64,000 nt of DNA from Steroidobacter agaridevorans (GCF_009932555.1 NZ_BLJO01000008.1:244644-308643); one strand, 5' to 3'; positions 1 through 9,211 are shown, counted from the first letter of the stretch. Translations and numbers: made by a program. The notes: a model not told the origin generated them from the sequence alone.

Positions 1-60
1 CGTCAATCTGTTCCGCCGCGGCAGCGTTCGCTGAGCGCCGCTGGAGTTGGAAAGGAAAAA

Positions 61-88
61 GGGCCGGACATTGTCCGGCCCTTTTTTT
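61..88. terminator. Bidirectional intrinsic terminator
   Basis: A near-perfect palindrome (10-bp arms GGGCCGGACA/TGTCCGGCCC around a single T) is followed by seven T on the plus strand. It is preceded by a run of A, which gives a U tract on the minus strand too. It lies just past the stop of the minus-strand peptidase gene and would end that transcript; it can also stop a plus-strand transcript entering from the left edge. Confidence 0.85.
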
Positions 89-100
89 ATCTACGCGGGC

Positions 101-2149
101 TCACTTGCCGCGATAACGCTCGAACCAGGCCAGGATGGCGCTGGCCTTGGCGGCGGACTGCGACGGCCGCGACGTGAAGCCACCGTGCGAGGCGCCGGGC
201 ACTTTCACCAGGCCCGTCGGCACGCCGGCCAGTTGCAGCGCCTGGTAGTACTGCTCCGAGTCGCTCAGCGGCGTGCGGAAATCCTGATCGCCCACCACCA
301 CCAGCGTCGGCGTCTTCACCGAGCCCACCAGCGACAACGGCGAGCGCGCCCAGTAAGTCTCCGGATCTTCCCAAGGCGTCTTGCCGAACCAGTACTTGGT
401 CATGAACGCCGTGCCGTCGGTGGTCAGCACCAGGCTGGTCCAGTTGATCACCGGCTTCTGCGAGGCGGCTGCTTTGAAACGATGGGTCTTGCCGACGATC
501 CACGCCGTCAGTACGCCGCCGCCCGAGCCGCCCGTGACGAACAGATTGTCGGGATCGACGAAGCCCTGGGCGATCGCCGCATCGACGCTGCTGATCAGGT
601 CGTCGTAATCGTTGCCCGGATATTTGTGATGGATCAGGTTCGCGAACTCATCGCCATAAGACGTTGAGCCGCGCGGATTGGTGTACAGCACGACATAGCC
701 GGCCGCGGCATACAGCTGGTAGTCCGTGGAGAACAATGGGGCGTAGGCAGCGAACGGACCGCCGTGGATTTCCAGGATCAGCGGATATTTCTTGTTGCGA
801 TCGAAGTTCGGCGGCAGCACCAGCCAGGCGTCGACCGGGCGCTGATCGAACGAGGACTTTACGTCCAGGTGCTGCACCTGGCCCAGCGTCTTGCCGCCGA
901 GCGAGCCTTCGTTCAGGTTGGTGAGTTGTTTGCTACGGCCGCCGCGCGAAATGGAAACATCCGAGGGCCGCGCGCCGCTGCCGCTGGTGAAGGCGATCGT
1001 GCCGTCGTTCGCGATGGTGAAGTCGCCGCCGGTATAAGGACGGTCGAGCGACGCGCCGCTCAATCCCTGCGCGACCGGTGTGACTTTGCCATTGAGCGCC
1101 ACGCGGGCCACCTTGGTCACGGCGTGATCGTCATATCGAATGTAGAGATCGCGGCCGTTCGGCGCCCACTGTACGTCGTCGATGGAGCGATCCAGCGACG
1201 CGGTCAGCGAGCGCTGATTGCCGCCGTCGGCATTCATCACATGCAGCTCGACGTTCTGGTAGCCCATGAACTTATCGTCGAAGCTGAGATACGCGATGGT
1301 CTTGCCGTCCGGCGAAACGCGGGCGGAGCCATCCGGACCGGCGCGCTGGGTCAGCGGTGTGATCTGGCCATCGGACAGCGCAATGCGGTACAGCTCGGTG
1401 TTCACCGGCTCGCGACGCCAGTTCTCATTGCGATTGCCGGTCGCGACGATGTAGCTGCCGTCCGGCGCCCAGGTGAGCGGGCCGCTTTCGTTGAACGCGC
1501 CGAAGGTCAGCTGACGAGGCGTGCCGCCGTCCGCGGCGATCACATAAACATGCGTGTAACCGGGCTTGAGATAGCCGGCGCCGTCGGCGCGATAGGTGAT
1601 ATCGGTGATCACTTCCAGCGGCGGCGCCCACTGGGCGTTCTCCGGCTTCGGCGGCGCTTCGCCCAGCGGCTTCTTGTCGTCCGGCGCGAACATGGTGAAC
1701 GCAATCCACTTGCCGTCGGGCGACCAGGTCAGCGAGTCCGGCGCGTCGAGCAGCTCGGCGAGCTTGGCCGTCTGGCCGGTTTGCATCCAACGTACGAACA
1801 GCTGGGGCCGGCCGTCCTCGGCGCTGGAGACATAGGCGAGCCGATCGCCCTTGGGCGACCAGCGCGGCGAACCGTGCGAGCCCGCGCCGGCGACCACCGG
1901 CGCCTGTGCGCCCGTCTCGGTGTCGACCAGCCAGATCGAGCTGCGACCGCGGTCGGTCATGATGTCGAACGAGCGGCGCGCATAGGCGACGGCCCGACCG
2001 TCCGGACGGATTTGCGGATCGGTGGCGTATTGCAGATCGAACAGGTCGCGGCCCTGGAAGATCTTGTTGGGCGCGGCCGGTGGATCGGCGAGCGCGGCGG
2101 TCAGCGGTGTAGCGGTCGCCAAGAGCGCAACGAGAAGCCTCAATTGCAT
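101..2149 (-). CDS. Secreted S9 family prolyl-oligopeptidase-like peptidase
   Basis: 682 aa. A signal peptide ends near residue 21. Residues about 30-400 look like the TolB/WD40-type beta-propeller of S9 peptidases (repeated SPDGK/APDG turns), and the C-terminal third is an alpha/beta-hydrolase. The nucleophile sits in GGSGGG (Ser about 542), the acid in GDQDFR (Asp about 623) and the base in GASHGG (His about 655). The family cleaves short peptides, often after proline or like dipeptidyl/acylaminoacyl peptidases; the exact specificity cannot be read here. A periplasmic role in peptide use is inferred. The gene stands alone, divergent from the PilS-like gene, and ends at the strong terminator at 61-88. 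Confidence 0.93.
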   Translation of the reverse strand: MQLRLLVALLATATPLTAALADPPAAPNKIFQGRDLFDLQYATDPQIRPDGRAVAYARRSFDIMTDRGRSSIWLVDTETGAQAPVVAGAGSHGSPRWSPKGDRLAYVSSAEDGRPQLFVRWMQTGQTAKLAELLDAPDSLTWSPDGKWIAFTMFAPDDKKPLGEAPPKPENAQWAPPLEVITDITYRADGAGYLKPGYTHVYVIAADGGTPRQLTFGAFNESGPLTWAPDGSYIVATGNRNENWRREPVNTELYRIALSDGQITPLTQRAGPDGSARVSPDGKTIAYLSFDDKFMGYQNVELHVMNADGGNQRSLTASLDRSIDDVQWAPNGRDLYIRYDDHAVTKVARVALNGKVTPVAQGLSGASLDRPYTGGDFTIANDGTIAFTSGSGARPSDVSISRGGRSKQLTNLNEGSLGGKTLGQVQHLDVKSSFDQRPVDAWLVLPPNFDRNKKYPLILEIHGGPFAAYAPLFSTDYQLYAAAGYVVLYTNPRGSTSYGDEFANLIHHKYPGNDYDDLISSVDAAIAQGFVDPDNLFVTGGSGGGVLTAWIVGKTHRFKAAASQKPVINWTSLVLTTDGTAFMTKYWFGKTPWEDPETYWARSPLSLVGSVKTPTLVVVGDQDFRTPLSDSEQYYQALQLAGVPTGLVKVPGASHGGFTSRPSQSAAKASAILAWFERYRGK

Positions 2150-2359
2150 ACATCCCTCTGCTGGTGCAGGAAAAACGGGCCGGTACGCTAGCGTTCCCGG
2201 CGGTGAGCGTCCAGTGCGATTGAGAGATCCCGGCAGTTATTGCGACTGTGGCGAGCTGCCCGATCCCGCGCTTTAATTATCGAGCCTGACTTTCACACAA
2301 TGAAACCAGACCTCGGCGGTGGGCGAATCCCCGCCTTGCCAATGGGAGGAAAGGGCGCG

Positions 2360-4393
2360 GTGGCATCGAGCCCGGAGACTTTTGTGCCTGTATCGACGGC
2401 CGAGCTGTCGTGGCGCGTGCTCGGCTTCGTCAATGGGCTGCGGCTGCTCGCCTCGTCATCGCTCGCGGTTTTGTTCGTCTCGATCATGCCCGAAACCTTC
2501 GGGCAGCTCGACCCTGCGCTGTTCGCCGGCGCGGCCACGGCCTATTTCCTGTATGCAGTGATCTCGATCAGCAGCATCCGGCGGCGCTCGCCCGATATCG
2601 TGCTGCAGACATGGACCGGCGTGTTCGCCGATGTGCTGGTGCTGTCGCTGCTCACCTACGCCAGCGGCGGCGTGAACGGCGGCATCTCGGCGCTGGTGGT
2701 GCTGTCCATCGGCGCGGCCAGTTTCATCCTGCGCCGGCGGCTGGCCATGGCGATCGCCGTGGCGGCCTCGCTGGCCATGCTCGTTCAGCCAATCATCTCG
2801 ATGCTCGCCAACGTCGACGCGATGAGCGATGTAACGACGGCGGCGATCTCCGGCGCGTTGACCATCGTCATCGCGCTCGGCATTTCGCAGCTCGCACGCA
2901 TCATGCGGCAGAACGAGGAGATCAACCGGCAGCGCGAAACCGCCAACATCGAGCTCACCGAGCTGCAGCGTACGCTTTCGGAGCACCTGCGCGAGGGCGT
3001 GCTCATCGTCGACGGCGAGAACAAGGTTTCGATGATCAGCGACACCGCCTCGACGCTGCTCCAGGGCGGCAGCGTGGCGGCAGGCTCGCTATTGAGCGAC
3101 GTGTCCTCCCGGCTCGCCAACCTGCTGGACACCTGGCGCCGTTACTTTTGCGATGAGAGCCGCAGCACGCCGACCATGATGGGCTTCGACGGCGAGCGCC
3201 GGCTGCAACTGAAGTTCGTCTCGCTCGACAACAGCACGCAAGGCCCGGCGCTCATCTTCGTCGAGGACAAGTCGCGCATGGCGTCGTGGTTGCCCGCGTC
3301 GATGGTGCCTGCGACGGTCGAAGTCAATCAGGTGCCAGCCCCGCGTGAGCCGGTGCCGCGTCCGGCTGCCCCGCCGGCGCCGGTGCGCAATCAGAGCGCC
3401 CGTGGCGAGGTGACCAGAGAGCGTGCTTTCGAAAGCCCTTATGCGGCCGGCGCGTTGCGCGAGCCCTCTTACGAGAATGGCCAATATGCGGGCGCCTTGT
3501 CGCCGGTCAGTGCGCTACGCACCAGCGGGGCCCGCGGCAATCGCTTCGAAGATTCATCTTTTCGAGAAGGCGCGCGACGTCAAAACCCACCGCGCGTCGA
3601 GGCGGCTCGTCCGGAGCGAGCGGGCACCAACAAGGAGGATGCGTATCGAGCCAATACCCTGAGAGAAAACGTCGCGCGACAGAACACCTTCCGTGCCGCG
3701 CTTCAAGAAGTATCTCCCTGGGAGAATCCGCCCAAGCCGGCGCCGCCACCGCCACCGGCTGCGTCAGCTCCCGCGACGACTGCCGCTCAACCCCGGCGAC
3801 AACAGCAACCGACCCGGCCGCCGGGAAGCATGCTTTCGAACAACGATCCGCGCCTGCGCATCATCATCGGCAACGCGCTGCAGTTCGGGAAGCGCGAGTC
3901 GGTGCGCCTGGAGCGCGTCGACCTGGCGTCGTGGTCCAAAGAGTTTCTCACCGAGTTCTGGCAGACCGAAGACATCGATGCCGACACGCTGCGACTGAGC
4001 GCGCCGCGCGAAAGCGTGCCGGTGCGCGCCGATCCCGCTCATCTGCAAAAGCTGCTGTGGTCGCTGTGTAACGATCTCCTGAAATACGGGCGCGCCACCA
4101 ACGCCAACGATCCCATCGAGATTCGGGTCGGCCGCAGCGCCACCACGCAGCGTCGTTATCTCGACGTGATCGATCGCGGCTCCGCGATCGGTCCCGCCGA
4201 TTCCAAACGCGTGTTCGAGCCGTTCTTGTCGGCGGGTAAAGCAGGCACGGGCATTTCGATGTTCGTGTCGCGCGAGCTTTCGCCCGGCGTGCGCTCCGGC
4301 GCCAACAACGATCCGCGTCCGGGCGGCGGCGTGGTGTTCCGGCTGGTCTTCGCCGACGCTCCACCACGCAAGCCAGTCGAAGCTACGGATTAG
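2360..4393 (+). CDS. PilS-like membrane sensor with degenerate kinase core
   Basis: 677 aa from GTG 2360, chosen because GGGAGGA (2344-2350) sits 9 nt upstream; in-frame ATGs at 2300 and 2342 have no such site. About six membrane segments fill residues 19-175, as in PilS-type sensors, followed by a coiled stretch and a PAS-like domain (about 205-300). A Pro/Arg-rich disordered linker (about 310-490) stands where HisKA should be. The end has an HATPase-like fold: N-box LCNDLLKYG, DRGSAIG, FEPFLS, GTGIS. No histidine lies between the PAS domain and the ATPase part, so the H-box is absent, and the G2 region is atypical. No pilR-like regulator follows. It may be a non-phosphorylating signalling protein. 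Confidence 0.8.
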   Translation: MASSPETFVPVSTAELSWRVLGFVNGLRLLASSSLAVLFVSIMPETFGQLDPALFAGAATAYFLYAVISISSIRRRSPDIVLQTWTGVFADVLVLSLLTYASGGVNGGISALVVLSIGAASFILRRRLAMAIAVAASLAMLVQPIISMLANVDAMSDVTTAAISGALTIVIALGISQLARIMRQNEEINRQRETANIELTELQRTLSEHLREGVLIVDGENKVSMISDTASTLLQGGSVAAGSLLSDVSSRLANLLDTWRRYFCDESRSTPTMMGFDGERRLQLKFVSLDNSTQGPALIFVEDKSRMASWLPASMVPATVEVNQVPAPREPVPRPAAPPAPVRNQSARGEVTRERAFESPYAAGALREPSYENGQYAGALSPVSALRTSGARGNRFEDSSFREGARRQNPPRVEAARPERAGTNKEDAYRANTLRENVARQNTFRAALQEVSPWENPPKPAPPPPPAASAPATTAAQPRRQQQPTRPPGSMLSNNDPRLRIIIGNALQFGKRESVRLERVDLASWSKEFLTEFWQTEDIDADTLRLSAPRESVPVRADPAHLQKLLWSLCNDLLKYGRATNANDPIEIRVGRSATTQRRYLDVIDRGSAIGPADSKRVFEPFLSAGKAGTGISMFVSRELSPGVRSGANNDPRPGGGVVFRLVFADAPPRKPVEATD

Positions 4394-4403
4394 CCATCTC
4401 GCC

Positions 4404-4434
4404 TCCACAGGCCGCGAGCCGGCGTCGCTATACT
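4404..4434 (+). promoter_or_regulatory. Candidate sigma70 promoter for the hydrolase gene
   Basis: A good -10 (TATACT, 4429-4434) with a weak -35 (TCCACA, 4404-4409) at 19-bp spacing. It lies in the short gap after the PilS-like gene, about 27 bp before the ATG at 4461, which has its own GGAGAAG ribosome site. The -10 is clear; the -35 is a weak match. Confidence 0.4.
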
Positions 4435-4460
4435 GATTCGCATCAGCTGCTGCGGAGAAG

Positions 4461-5402
4461 ATGATGCGTGTGAGTCATGCCGCGCTCGCAAGCCTTTGCG
4501 TCGCGATCGCAAGTCCCGCGAATGCGCAAAGTAACAGCGACTTCGACTGCGCAGCGACACGTGTCGGCGGGGCCGATCCGGTTGTTATCAAGACCACGCT
4601 CGGTGAAACGCCCGCGCTGGTCCGTATCCCATCGGAGATCCGGAAATCACCCATCGTGCTGTGGCACGGCTTCGGCCCGCCTGCGAGCGAGCAAGCGTTG
4701 ATGGAAGCGCTGCCGCTGGATGATGTGCCGGCGGTAAAAGTGTATCTCGGCCTGCCGCTGTTCGGTTCACGTGCGCCCGAAGGAGGCGCGAAGGAATTAG
4801 CGCGCCGGCAGCAAGAGGATCTCGCGACGCTGGTGTTCGAGCCGGCGGTGATGGGAGCGGCCAAGGAGTTGCCCGCTGTGGTTCGAGCGCTCGAACAACA
4901 CGGTTGTATGAAGCATGGCGAACGCATCGGGTTGTTCGGATTCTCGGCCGGCGGCGCTGCCGTGTTGTATGCGTTGGCCGAAAGGGATGTGCGAATCGGC
5001 GCTGCCGTCACGTTGAATGCGTCAACAGGCTTGAGTGCATCGGTCGAGGCTTATGAGCGTGCCACTAAAGGGTCATATAACTGGACGGATGCGGCCCGTA
5101 GACTTGCGCAGCGCTCGGATGCCGCGGGTCGTGCGAAGGATATCGCCAAGGGTGACCCGGCGCCGGCACTGCTGATCATTCATGGGAACGACGAAGCAGT
5201 GCTGACGCCCGAGGTTGCCAGCACTTTGCATCAGGCATTGATGCCCGCGTATTACGAGGCGATGGCCGTGCCGCGTCTGCAACTCATTCTGGTGCCGGGC
5301 CTGGCGCACGGTTGGACGAGCCCAGGCAGCCTGGAAGCATTGCGCGGCTCGATCGGTGCGTGGTTTCATAATCGTCAGTGGCCGGTGGGCTCGACCCGCT
5401 GA
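4461..5402 (+). CDS. Secreted alpha/beta-hydrolase
   Basis: 313 aa with a signal peptide (cleavage near ANAQ-S, residue 23). Alpha/beta-hydrolase signs are an HGFG oxyanion turn (69-72), the nucleophile elbow GFSAGG (Ser162), HGND (Asp244) and GLAHGW (His283) near the C-terminus. This fits the dienelactone-hydrolase/esterase superfamily; the substrate is unknown. The start ATG 4461 (or 4464) follows GGAGAAG. The DUF4410-like gene begins 18 bp downstream, so the two are probably co-transcribed. The periplasmic location is inferred from the leader. Confidence 0.85.
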   Translation: MMRVSHAALASLCVAIASPANAQSNSDFDCAATRVGGADPVVIKTTLGETPALVRIPSEIRKSPIVLWHGFGPPASEQALMEALPLDDVPAVKVYLGLPLFGSRAPEGGAKELARRQQEDLATLVFEPAVMGAAKELPAVVRALEQHGCMKHGERIGLFGFSAGGAAVLYALAERDVRIGAAVTLNASTGLSASVEAYERATKGSYNWTDAARRLAQRSDAAGRAKDIAKGDPAPALLIIHGNDEAVLTPEVASTLHQALMPAYYEAMAVPRLQLILVPGLAHGWTSPGSLEALRGSIGAWFHNRQWPVGSTR

Positions 5403-5420
5403 GCTCTGGTTGGAGTATTC

Positions 5421-6089
5421 ATGCGAGTCAGTCGGATTGCAGTGTTGATGTTGGCGCTGGCCGTGCAGCCGGTGCAGTCGTGGGCCAAAGGTGACGCGCC
5501 CGACAATTTCGAGCCGAAGGAAATCAGCAATCCGCCGCCGACGGCGGCGTTGAACAGCTTCGATCGTTTCGAGATGGTGCCGTTCGAGATGGGCGCGCCA
5601 TACGCTGGCGAGGAAGTGAACGAAGACGCCAGGCAGCGTCTGCAGGTCAATCTCGACGAGCGCGTGCCGCCGCTGCTCACCGAATGGAACGCCAAGGAAG
5701 CGAAGAGCTCGCCGCCGAAGACGCTCAAGATCGAACCGGCAGTCACTCATGTGAAATTCATCAGCGGCAAGGCGCGCTTCTGGAAGGGTGCGTTTGCCGG
5801 CGGCACGGCGGTCCTGGTCACGGTCAAGCTGAGCGATGCCGCGACCGGCGAGGTGATCGCCGAACCGCAGTTCTATCAGCACGCGAATGCCATGGGCGCG
5901 GCGTGGTCCTACGGCGCTACCGACAAAGCGATGCTGGTGCGGACCACCGATCTCATCAGCGAATATCTGAAGGCCAACTACGCGGCAGCGGTGGGCGGTC
6001 CGACCGGCAAAGACGCGGACGACGACAAGGCAAAGGACAAGGACCAATCCGAGAGCAAGGAGTCTGCTGATCAGCAGTCGACGCAGTAG
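5421..6089 (+). CDS. DUF4410-like secreted protein
   Basis: 222 aa with a signal peptide (residues 1-22). The middle, with GKARFWKGAFAGG, VTVKLSDAATGEVIAEP and a final helical SEYLKANY, matches the pattern I know for DUF4410 proteins of unknown function. The last 30 residues are a charged, disordered Lys/Asp/Glu-rich tail. GGAG lies upstream of ATG 5421. The gene follows the hydrolase closely and its 3' end overlaps the likely 5' end of the transglycosylase gene, which suggests translational coupling. The DUF name comes from memory; no function is claimed. Confidence 0.7.
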   Translation: MRVSRIAVLMLALAVQPVQSWAKGDAPDNFEPKEISNPPPTAALNSFDRFEMVPFEMGAPYAGEEVNEDARQRLQVNLDERVPPLLTEWNAKEAKSSPPKTLKIEPAVTHVKFISGKARFWKGAFAGGTAVLVTVKLSDAATGEVIAEPQFYQHANAMGAAWSYGATDKAMLVRTTDLISEYLKANYAAAVGGPTGKDADDDKAKDKDQSESKESADQQSTQ

Positions 6090-6171
6090 CAAACCACGCG
6101 GCAAACGCCGCAGCTGGAGCCTATCGAAGTTTCTGCCGAGCGCAGCCACCCGCAAGCGGTGGCTGCGCATT

Positions 6172-6927
6172 TTGCGTTCAGCGCCGCTGACCTTGCAGTT
6201 GGTGGTGGTGCTGTTGTTGACCGTGTCCACCTGGTTCGCGGTCAACATCATCTACCAGGTGGTGCGCAAGCCCACCGAGCTGTTCTTCCCGGTCAGTGGC
6301 ACGCTCTACAAATCGCCCAGCGAGACCTGGACGTCGTACGAGCCCATCTTCCGCAAACATTCCACCGCCACCGTCAGTCCTGAATTGCTGGCCGCGCTCG
6401 CGCAGGTCGAGGGCTCGGGCAATCCCATCGTGCGGACTTACTGGCGCTGGACGTTCACGCACAAGCCCTTCGACATCTATCGGCCGGCCTCGAGCGCGGT
6501 GGGGATGTATCAGATCACCGACGGCACGTTCGAGGAGACCAGCCGGCTGTGCATTCACGATCACAAGGTGGTGGACGAGGGGCCGTGGAACGACTTCAAG
6601 TCATGCTGGTTCAACAGCCTGTATCTGCGCGTCATTCCATCGCATGCGGTAGAGATGACGTCCGCGTATCTCGATCGCCGCATCGCGGTCATTCTCGCCA
6701 GGAACGGCATCCGTTCCGCGACGCTCAAACAAAAACAGGATCTGGCCGCAGTGATTCACGTTTGCGGTGCCGGCGCGGGCGCCTCGTTCGCGCGGCGCGG
6801 CTTCCGGCCGCGCCCCGGCCAGCACTGCGGCGATCATTCCGTGCAGGGCTACATCTCGCGCGTGAACCGGATGAAGAAAGTCTTCGCCGCCCTTGCGCAA
6901 CAGCCTAAAGCTTCACTGTGGCAGTAG
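6172..6927 (+). CDS. Membrane-anchored lytic transglycosylase (SLT fold)
   Basis: 251 aa if read from TTG 6172. A transmembrane anchor is at residues 8-30; the lysozyme-like SLT part has the likely catalytic glutamate in QVEGSGNP (Glu80) and the family signature SSAVGMYQIT. It would cleave peptidoglycan glycan strands from the periplasmic face of the inner membrane. The frame is open further upstream without ATG or GTG. An AAGGAG site (6057-6062) lies just before CTG codons at 6064/6067, and that longer form would add a very basic cytoplasmic tail. The 3' end overlaps the VWA gene tail-to-tail by 23 bp. Confidence 0.8.
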   Translation: MRSAPLTLQLVVVLLLTVSTWFAVNIIYQVVRKPTELFFPVSGTLYKSPSETWTSYEPIFRKHSTATVSPELLAALAQVEGSGNPIVRTYWRWTFTHKPFDIYRPASSAVGMYQITDGTFEETSRLCIHDHKVVDEGPWNDFKSCWFNSLYLRVIPSHAVEMTSAYLDRRIAVILARNGIRSATLKQKQDLAAVIHVCGAGAGASFARRGFRPRPGQHCGDHSVQGYISRVNRMKKVFAALAQQPKASLWQ

Positions 6928-8536
6928 CCTTGGACTCGATCGTGACCGACTGGGCACGACTCGTCTGGCCCTTGATGCGCACGGAGTAGTTGCCGGGCAT
7001 CACGCCGATCGGGTCGCCGCCCGCCACGCCAGTCGCGATCACCTGGCCTTGCGGAGTGACCACTTCGAAGCTCGGGCGCATCGACTGCGTCAGTGCCTTG
7101 CTCAACCCGGCGGCGTCTTTCGCGTCGAAGTAACTGCCGTTGCCGAGCGCTGCCCAGTGGCTGAACGTGACCGCCAGCTTGGGATCTTCGATGGCGAAGC
7201 CGACGATGTTGACGCGCACCGTCGCGCCAGCCTTGGTGAGCGCCGCAATGGCCGCGGCCGGATCGCCGCCGCAGGTCTCTTCGCCATCGGTCAGCAGCAC
7301 GACCAGACGCTCGCCCCTGATGGCCGCCAGGTCCGATGACACTTTTTCCAGGGATGCGCCGATCGGAGTGCGTGCGTTGTTCTTCGCTTCCAACGCTTTG
7401 ATCTTCGCGTCCACGGCTGCAGCGCTGAGCGGGCTGACGGGAATATCCAAATCGGTCTGGCACGAATCGACTTCGCGACCGAAGACGCGCAGCGCGAACG
7501 GCGTGCCGGCGGGGATGTCGCTCGAGGTGAGCTTGCTCAATGTTTGTTTCGCGATGTCGATGCGCCGCTGACCGCCCATCTTCTGCAGCATGCTGCCTGA
7601 AGCATCGAGTATGATTTCGATGCCACCGCCCGTCGCGACCGCATTAGCCGCGGTGACGACGAGCTTGCCGGGCTCCTGTTTGGCGGGTGTGATGCGAATG
7701 TTTGCTTTGGCGAGCGTGGTGTGCGTCTGGCCAGTGGCGTACCACAACTCATATTCCCCCGCCTGCAGCGGCGCCAGCAGCTTCGCCGGATTGCCGCGCG
7801 AGGGATATTCATAGTTGCCGCTCGTGCCTTCCTGCGCACCTTTCGGGACCACGGTGATGTAGTCGGACGGATTGTTTGGACCTTTCCAGGTCACAGCGAA
7901 CGTGCTGCCGGCAACAGCTTCCGTCGGCCCCTGCAACGACGCGGTCACGGCGCCAATCGTGAACTTTCGCGAGCCGATGACTTTGTCGCCATTCCCCAGG
8001 AAATAGCGCAGCTCGTACTCGCCGCCGGCATCGGGAGCGCGCAGCACCACCGGGTTGCCGTAACGCGTGTACTCGTAAACGAGATACGGCCGTTCGGCGT
8101 TGCCGATGGCGATGTAGTCGCGCTCGTTGTTCGGCCCGGTCCACTTGACCTTGAACTCTGCGCCGGCGCCGACCTGGGCGGGCGCTTCGAGCGTCGCGGT
8201 GACTGCAGTGGCTTTCAGCGGCGCGCGAGCCAGCGTCGGGTAAGGGCTGTCGGCTGACAGCAAACGAATTTCGTAATCGCCGGGCGTCGCCGGCGCGTGC
8301 AGCTCGATCTTGCCGGAGGCGTCGGCATAGCCATATTCGTCGTAACGCCCTTCAGGCGCGCCCTTGACGACGATGGTGATGAAGTTTCGCGGGTTCGCGT
8401 TGCCCGTGAAGGCGATGGTCACCGGCGTGCCGATGTTCGCCGTCGCCGGCGCATGCAGAGCCGGCGCCGCCCAGGCCCAGGAAGTGCCGATCAGGAACAA
8501 CCAAACGATTCTCGACAGGGTCGATCGGGCAAGCAT
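6905..8536 (-). CDS. Secreted VWA-domain protein with three Ig-like repeats
   Basis: 543 aa with a signal peptide (1-24). Three related beta-sandwich repeats (about 25-108, 112-196 and 198-283) share a core such as WxGPNNxxDYI. Then comes a von Willebrand factor A domain with a complete MIDAS: DASGSM (Asp311, Ser313, Ser315), Thr390 in ARTPIG and Asp417 in TDGEE. Such proteins bind partners through a divalent metal at the cell surface or in the periplasm. The C-terminus adds a short beta domain. It is convergent with, and overlaps, the transglycosylase gene. The partner is unknown. Confidence 0.88.
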   Translation of the reverse strand: MLARSTLSRIVWLFLIGTSWAWAAPALHAPATANIGTPVTIAFTGNANPRNFITIVVKGAPEGRYDEYGYADASGKIELHAPATPGDYEIRLLSADSPYPTLARAPLKATAVTATLEAPAQVGAGAEFKVKWTGPNNERDYIAIGNAERPYLVYEYTRYGNPVVLRAPDAGGEYELRYFLGNGDKVIGSRKFTIGAVTASLQGPTEAVAGSTFAVTWKGPNNPSDYITVVPKGAQEGTSGNYEYPSRGNPAKLLAPLQAGEYELWYATGQTHTTLAKANIRITPAKQEPGKLVVTAANAVATGGGIEIILDASGSMLQKMGGQRRIDIAKQTLSKLTSSDIPAGTPFALRVFGREVDSCQTDLDIPVSPLSAAAVDAKIKALEAKNNARTPIGASLEKVSSDLAAIRGERLVVLLTDGEETCGGDPAAAIAALTKAGATVRVNIVGFAIEDPKLAVTFSHWAALGNGSYFDAKDAAGLSKALTQSMRPSFEVVTPQGQVIATGVAGGDPIGVMPGNYSVRIKGQTSRAQSVTIESKATATVKL

Positions 8537-8616
8537 GGAGGACCTTCAGGCAGGCGCGGGAGTGCGGATCTTAGGGCACGCCCGCGCCGGTTCGCCTCGG
8601 CCGATAGGGCCGGCGC

Positions 8617-9045
8617 TCAGCCCGCCTTGCGGTGTTCCTTCTTCGCTTCCTGGGCGAAGTGCTCACCGTATTTGCGGTCGATGTGCATTATGTGAGACCG
8701 CAGCCAGAGCTCGAGGTAATCGAAGAATTCCTTGGTGAACACGCCCGGGCCGGCGGCGAATTCCTGCTTGTGGGCCGCCAGTTCCTTGAGCAGCCGCGCG
8801 TGGATGCCCTTGTGAATCTCCACCTGCGGATAGTGCTGGCGCGCCAGCATGGCTTCCTCTTCGCGGAAATGACGCACCGTGATGGTCTCCAGGTGCTGCA
8901 GCAGTCGAGTCAGCTCGACTTTGCCGGCGCCTGCGTGCGATCTGTCATACAGCGCGTTCATGGCGTCGACGATGAGGTGGTGCTGGTGGTTCATGTCCTC
9001 GACCAACACGTCGTATTTCTTCGAGTCCCAGGTAAACAGAGTCAT
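8617..9045 (-). CDS. Bacteriohemerythrin
   Basis: 142 aa cytoplasmic four-helix protein. The full set of diiron ligands is visible: His20 (in NHQ), His59 and Glu63 (HFREEE), His78 and His82 (HKGIH), His118 and Asp123 (HIMHID). It binds O2 reversibly and may store, sense or deliver oxygen. ATG 9045 is chosen over the upstream in-frame ATG (9069) because AAAAGGA lies about 7 nt before it. It is a single gene, divergent from the MHS transporter. Confidence 0.95.
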   Translation of the reverse strand: MTLFTWDSKKYDVLVEDMNHQHHLIVDAMNALYDRSHAGAGKVELTRLLQHLETITVRHFREEEAMLARQHYPQVEIHKGIHARLLKELAAHKQEFAAGPGVFTKEFFDYLELWLRSHIMHIDRKYGEHFAQEAKKEHRKAG

Positions 9046-9105
9046 TGCTGATCCTTTTAGTTGTCTCACTGACCTATAGCGACCACCCGGCGCCGGCGCT
9101 GAACG

Positions 9106-9138
9106 CGGGGTTCCCCGGGGTCGCTCCGGTGAACCCCG
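9106..9138. repeat. Hairpin in the hemerythrin/transporter divergent gap
   Basis: Arms CGGGGTTC (9106-9113) and GAACCCCG (9131-9138) pair perfectly around a 17-nt loop that holds a further CCGG pair. There is no T tract. It lies between two divergent genes, so it is more likely an operator or leader hairpin than a terminator. The function is not shown. Confidence 0.35.
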
Positions 9139-9211
9139 GATGGCCCATTTCGGTGGCCTTTCGTGCGAGAATCCGCGCCCGAAAAACTCCTTAAATCTTC
9201 CCCGGAAGCCA

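Noticed and set aside
764-2191. 475-codon plus-strand frame opposite the S9 peptidase
   Set aside because: Antisense to a gene with an intact catalytic triad and signal peptide.
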